Source of the DNA: Anthopleura xanthogrammica
Taxonomy: Eukaryota; Cnidaria; Anthozoa; Actiniaria; Actiniidae
NCBI GenBank assembly: GCA_964019055.1
Contig: OZ025207.1
Location: forward strand, 11,312,090-11,376,089
DNA length: 64,000 nt
Direction of reading: 5' to 3'
The translations under genes and the position numbers were made by a program. This document shows, one piece after another, positions 60,726-64,000 of this stretch (positions within the stretch are counted from its first letter, which is position 1; the number at the start of each line of letters is the position of its first letter). The notes beneath the pieces are model-generated. The model had not been told where the DNA came from, made no database searches, and saw only the letters and a program-made list of their open reading frames with translations.

Positions 60726-62905
60726 GGAATGAATTATTCCAATGCCGTTCAAAGACTGGATGTTTATGGACAAAGTTACATTGTTAGTCGTGAAATGTCA
60801 TATTATACGAAGTCGTTACCAGGAACTAACAGACGTTCCGGTGGAAAGTGTTTGAGTCCTCGGCACATAAATTAATACCAGCATCTAACCATTTCATCTA
60901 CATTGTCTACTGATGTAGAATATACGAGCCATGTTGTTAAAAAAAGAACAAAAAATGGAACGCGTGCTTTGATAAATGAACTTTTTCTACCAAAAGGAAC
61001 AGAAACGACAAAAATAAACGTCGAAAATCCATGTTGTTCATTTTTTTGTAAAAGGGGGATGACGTCATGTATATGCTTCAGTTGATGATGACATCACAAC
61101 AATTTTGACCCGATCGGCAAACGAAAATAGCGATTATATATTGAAGCCTAACCAAAACCCAAGGAAGAAATACCAGTGATGTTGTAAAAATACACATATC
61201 ATTTCTGTTTGGAATTGTTGCAATGCCCTAAAAGGAAACAATGAAAAATACGCGCCGCCAAAACCTGTTCGGGTCTCAAAGTATAAAAAGAAACATCGGA
61301 ATCAGCTATAGGGAAAAACGAATATTTCACGGAAAATGGACTGTTCGAAGCGAACTACAACGCGTGGAACAACCTGGAACATTTCATGCGCGGAAAACCA
61401 TTGATGTGCAGGAAAACCATTTAAGTGCACATGGTGCAAGAAAACCACTGAAGTGCAGATAGTGCAGGAAAACCATTAGCGCGGAAAAATAACCAATTTC
61501 TACATTCAGAAGTCCCTACAAAGCCTTAGCTTAACCCTATAATCCCCTTATGAAACCATTTTTCATTTCTCTAAAAGAATGATAACAATTTTGATCTTTT
61601 TTAACATCTATAATCTAACTTAACACTGAAAGGGGGGCGGATGTCTTGCAGTTTTATTCGCGCATGATTTAGGCGTGACGAAACGTCTAGATGTTTCTTT
61701 CTCTCCAAGAGCCTGCTCGCCTTGCTTGACTTCTTCTTAACGAACTACTATTGGCCTGGCACAGCCTAGCCTGCCAAGTACAAGCCATTATTGACCTCCT
61801 CAACGCGCGCCAATTTCTTTGTCATTCAATGAATGATCCATTTAGCTTTTGTCGCCTTTATTCATTAAAAGTTGATGGCCTTTCTTTTCAAAGGTGATTT
61901 AATGATAATTTTCTTTCATTGTCGAAGAAGGAAAGACAACAACAGATTTTGATGAAAGAAAATTTTCGCGGGAATTCGTAGTTGTCAAGGCAACCTTTTT
62001 TCGACCCAGCTAGTTGACGCTAGCAGAAAAGGCAGGCATAAATACAAATCATTTTTTAAGAGCAACAAAATACAATCTCGAATTGCTTTGTCGTTACATA
62101 GAGATTAGAAGTTGATTCGATTTTTTACGGTATTTAACTCGTCAAGCTTCCCGTTTAACAGGTTTTTTTCGTTGACATCTTCCGTTCTGGTCTTGTGGCG
62201 AATCCACCAGCAAAATAGACAGTTAACTACATTTTACAGAATAAAACGCTTTTGGCGCGAGCAGTTTATTTTCTGTCAAATCTTTTTGTCAAATTAAATA
62301 ATGACTTTCAATATTTACTTGAAATGATCAAAGCCGTCTAGCTATCAATAGATGAAAAGCCATAAAGCACAGCGGGCCATATTTGTCAAACTGGAATGAA
62401 ACTTTCGAAAGCTAGCTAATATATAACTGGTGTTAGAAAATAACCCAGTCGATTTCTGAACTAATAATAAAAAATTATTGCTCAAAATTGTAAAGATTTA
62501 GATTACAATTTGTACTTTCATTATTTTACCGTCAACAAATTCCGGAAATTTCTATCACTTATAACTCAAGTCGAAACCCAGTTTACAGCTAGTGCTTTAA
62601 ATAGAAGCATAACTGAAAAGCTGAGACCAACGCAATGAAAACAGACAGCTGTGGTTTTTACTTACGCATTAAGGTTTCAAAGCCATAATATACCTATACA
62701 CACTGTATATATTGATCAGATAGTCAGCTTCACAACAGAATTTTCACTTAAACTGCTTTTTGGACACTTATGTTCTGTAAAAACAATTCTTGACATTCTA
62801 CATTGCCTATGATGTATATAGTCACTACACAACCATCTTTTTTTGCTACGATAGTTTATTAATTTACTGTTTTTACCCATAATTTTATCTTTTAAAAGTC
62901 AAGCA

Positions 62906-62911
62906 TTTATT
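62906..62911 (-). terminator. CSRNP polyadenylation signal
   Basis: TTTATT on the + strand reads AATAAA on the gene strand, about 96 nt after the stop. Confidence 0.5.
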
Positions 62912-63006
62912 TTGCTATGGTGACGGCCTTGGTGCTGGCATGAAAATTACATACATACCCTATAATAATACTTTGGAGTTCCTCACAGTTTTTCATTCAA
63001 TTCTAT

Positions 63007-63738
63007 TTATGCTACAGCGAAAGATAGAATACTTTTTGAATTTGAAATTGATTGTTCAGAAGTAGAGGTTGTAGATTGAAGAATCTTCTTATCCCAGATG
63101 TATTTCTGACCCCGTAGCTTTAAAATTGTATCAATGAAGTGTCGGCGAACAGATACGGGGTCGTATTCATGTCTGCCTTGTGGGTTATGGCATTCATCCC
63201 GTACGCATCCACAAGGAAAATTGTCTCTATCAACTTGGCAATTGATTCCATTCAAAGAGCAACTACATGTCTGAGGATCACAATATTCCTTACAATCACA
63301 TCCACATATCTGACGAGAGAATCGAATTTGCATACACTCCATCGCTTCTTGTTTATCAATTTTTTTAACACCAGCATCTTTTAATATTGCTTTCCTAGTT
63401 TTTTGTGGGATGGGCATAAATAAGCTTGAGTCTTCATCCTCGTCTTCATCGTCGTCGTCTTCCTCGCTGTCGCTAGAACAACAGAAGTCTAAATTGTCTT
63501 CTTGGTCGCTGAACTTCAAGTGTTCAACATAGGTGTGTTTTCTCTTCATCCCTAGGGTATATCCACCATTCGAAGGCACACAACTGCTTCCCTGAGTACG
63601 CGGGAAGTGAAATACGATTCTTTTATCAAACCGAACGCGTTTCCCTCCTTTCGATGAAGTCGAATCGCCGCTATCTGAGCTTTCTGTACTGTCTACGCTG
63701 TGCGAATCATCCTCGAATTTCCGCTTCGACATTTTCAA
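63007..63738 (-). CDS. Cysteine/serine-rich nuclear protein (CSRNP/AXUD1 family, 243 aa)
   Basis: Nuclear DNA-binding regulator; in vertebrates CSRNP1-3 are transcriptional activators, CSRNP1 being AXIN1-inducible. The N-terminus is Ser/Asp-rich with KRKF. Then RVRFDKRIVFHFPRTQG and VPSNGGYTLGM (about 35-64) match the family's conserved N-terminal block. An acidic run is at 88-103. The cysteine-rich core is at 145-183 (CGCDC, CDPQTCSCS, GINCQVD, FPCGC), followed by GRHEYDPVSVRRHFIDT. The frame ends in its own stop without an obvious donor, so the gene may be a single coding exon. Human CSRNPs are more than twice as long; this one lacks the long C-terminal activation region or has it in unseen exons downstream. 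Start at 63738, although a second Met lies two codons in. Convergent with USP10. Confidence 0.9.
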   Translation of the reverse strand: MKMSKRKFEDDSHSVDSTESSDSGDSTSSKGGKRVRFDKRIVFHFPRTQGSSCVPSNGGYTLGMKRKHTYVEHLKFSDQEDNLDFCCSSDSEEDDDDEDEDEDSSLFMPIPQKTRKAILKDAGVKKIDKQEAMECMQIRFSRQICGCDCKEYCDPQTCSCSLNGINCQVDRDNFPCGCVRDECHNPQGRHEYDPVSVRRHFIDTILKLRGQKYIWDKKILQSTTSTSEQSISNSKSILSFAVA

Positions 63739-64000
63739 CTTTTTTCTCCCTTTGCGTCCAGCTTTTCTTGCCTTATAGCGGTATTATTATAATCATTTGC
63801 TATAAACAGGTGCAAAGGCCGAGCCGCCTATTGATTGGCTAAAAAACAGCTTTGTTTTCTCATGCTATGATTGGGTTACAAACAAAAGCAACATATCTTA
63901 TTCAGTGGGGATTGGCCGATACATAAAGGGAATTGATGACCATTGGGCAATTTATCTCGATTATTTGATATAAGCATTAAGAATAAATTGCCACGTTGGA
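63739..64000 (-). promoter_or_regulatory. CSRNP upstream region with four CCAAT boxes
   Basis: ATTGG on the + strand (CCAAT on the gene strand) occurs at 63834, 63870, 63911 and 63942, spaced 36, 41 and 31 bp, all in the same orientation. This suggests an NF-Y-type promoter. No serum-response element is evident. Confidence 0.5.

Larger units (their letters stand above)
58800..62890. other. USP10-CSRNP convergent intergenic region
   Basis: Non-coding as far as I can see. It holds three foldback elements (58927-59092, 60246-60426, 60657-60725). From 60750 to 62890 I see no clear element; the open frames are short and lack context. Confidence 0.65.

Overview
The window looks like nuclear DNA of an intron-rich, AT-rich animal, most likely an anthozoan cnidarian (coral or anemone). 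The reasons are a tandem array of secreted multi-ShKT genes, a full USP10 and a CSRNP gene with animal-type exons, and dense foldback (MITE-like) repeats. The species cannot be read from the sequence.

Region 1 (1-45080, all + strand) is a tandem array of five paralogous genes, called A to E here. Each is built from phase-1/phase-1 exons: a signal-peptide exon, then ShKT exons (usually 123 nt, six cysteines) alternating with short Pro/Ala linker exons (21-36 nt), then a tiny terminal exon. A (2-4020, 5' end outside the window) has 5 ShKT exons, B (6735-11523) 5, C (14949-19515) 5, D (22768-28643) 4 and E (31600-45080) 12, giving 31 in all. By hand-splicing, every model closes in frame: A 249 codons with stop (partial), B 274 aa, C about 277 aa, D about 233 aa, E about 630 aa. 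A-D are recent segmental duplicates with a period near 8 kb and near-identical introns and flanks. E is an older, larger relative. Between the genes are repeated 3' flanks, a SINE-like element, foldback elements, a 66-bp minisatellite, a TATA-like promoter and a conserved candidate exon on the minus strand.

Region 2 (45081-48210) has no gene I can support. It holds the end of the E transcript and two copies of a foldback element.

Region 3 (48210-58790, +) is a complete ubiquitin-specific protease 10 gene: 16 coding exons, 775 aa, an N-terminal FGDF motif and an intact Cys/His/Asp catalytic set. Its introns hold foldback elements and minisatellites. Region 4 (58790-62900) is non-coding with several foldback elements. 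Region 5 (63007-63738, -) is a single-exon CSRNP/AXUD1-type nuclear protein of 243 aa, convergent with USP10, with four CCAAT boxes upstream.

The strongest signals for a second look are these: an exon pair (C 18341-18463 and D 27462-27584) with 22 differences, all amino-acid changing, inside near-identical introns; 103-bp intron repeats that each carry a copy of the splice acceptor; a conserved antisense exon before every array gene; four adjacent hairpins with one shared loop but different stems (37707-37797); and a perfect 74-bp palindrome found only after gene C.
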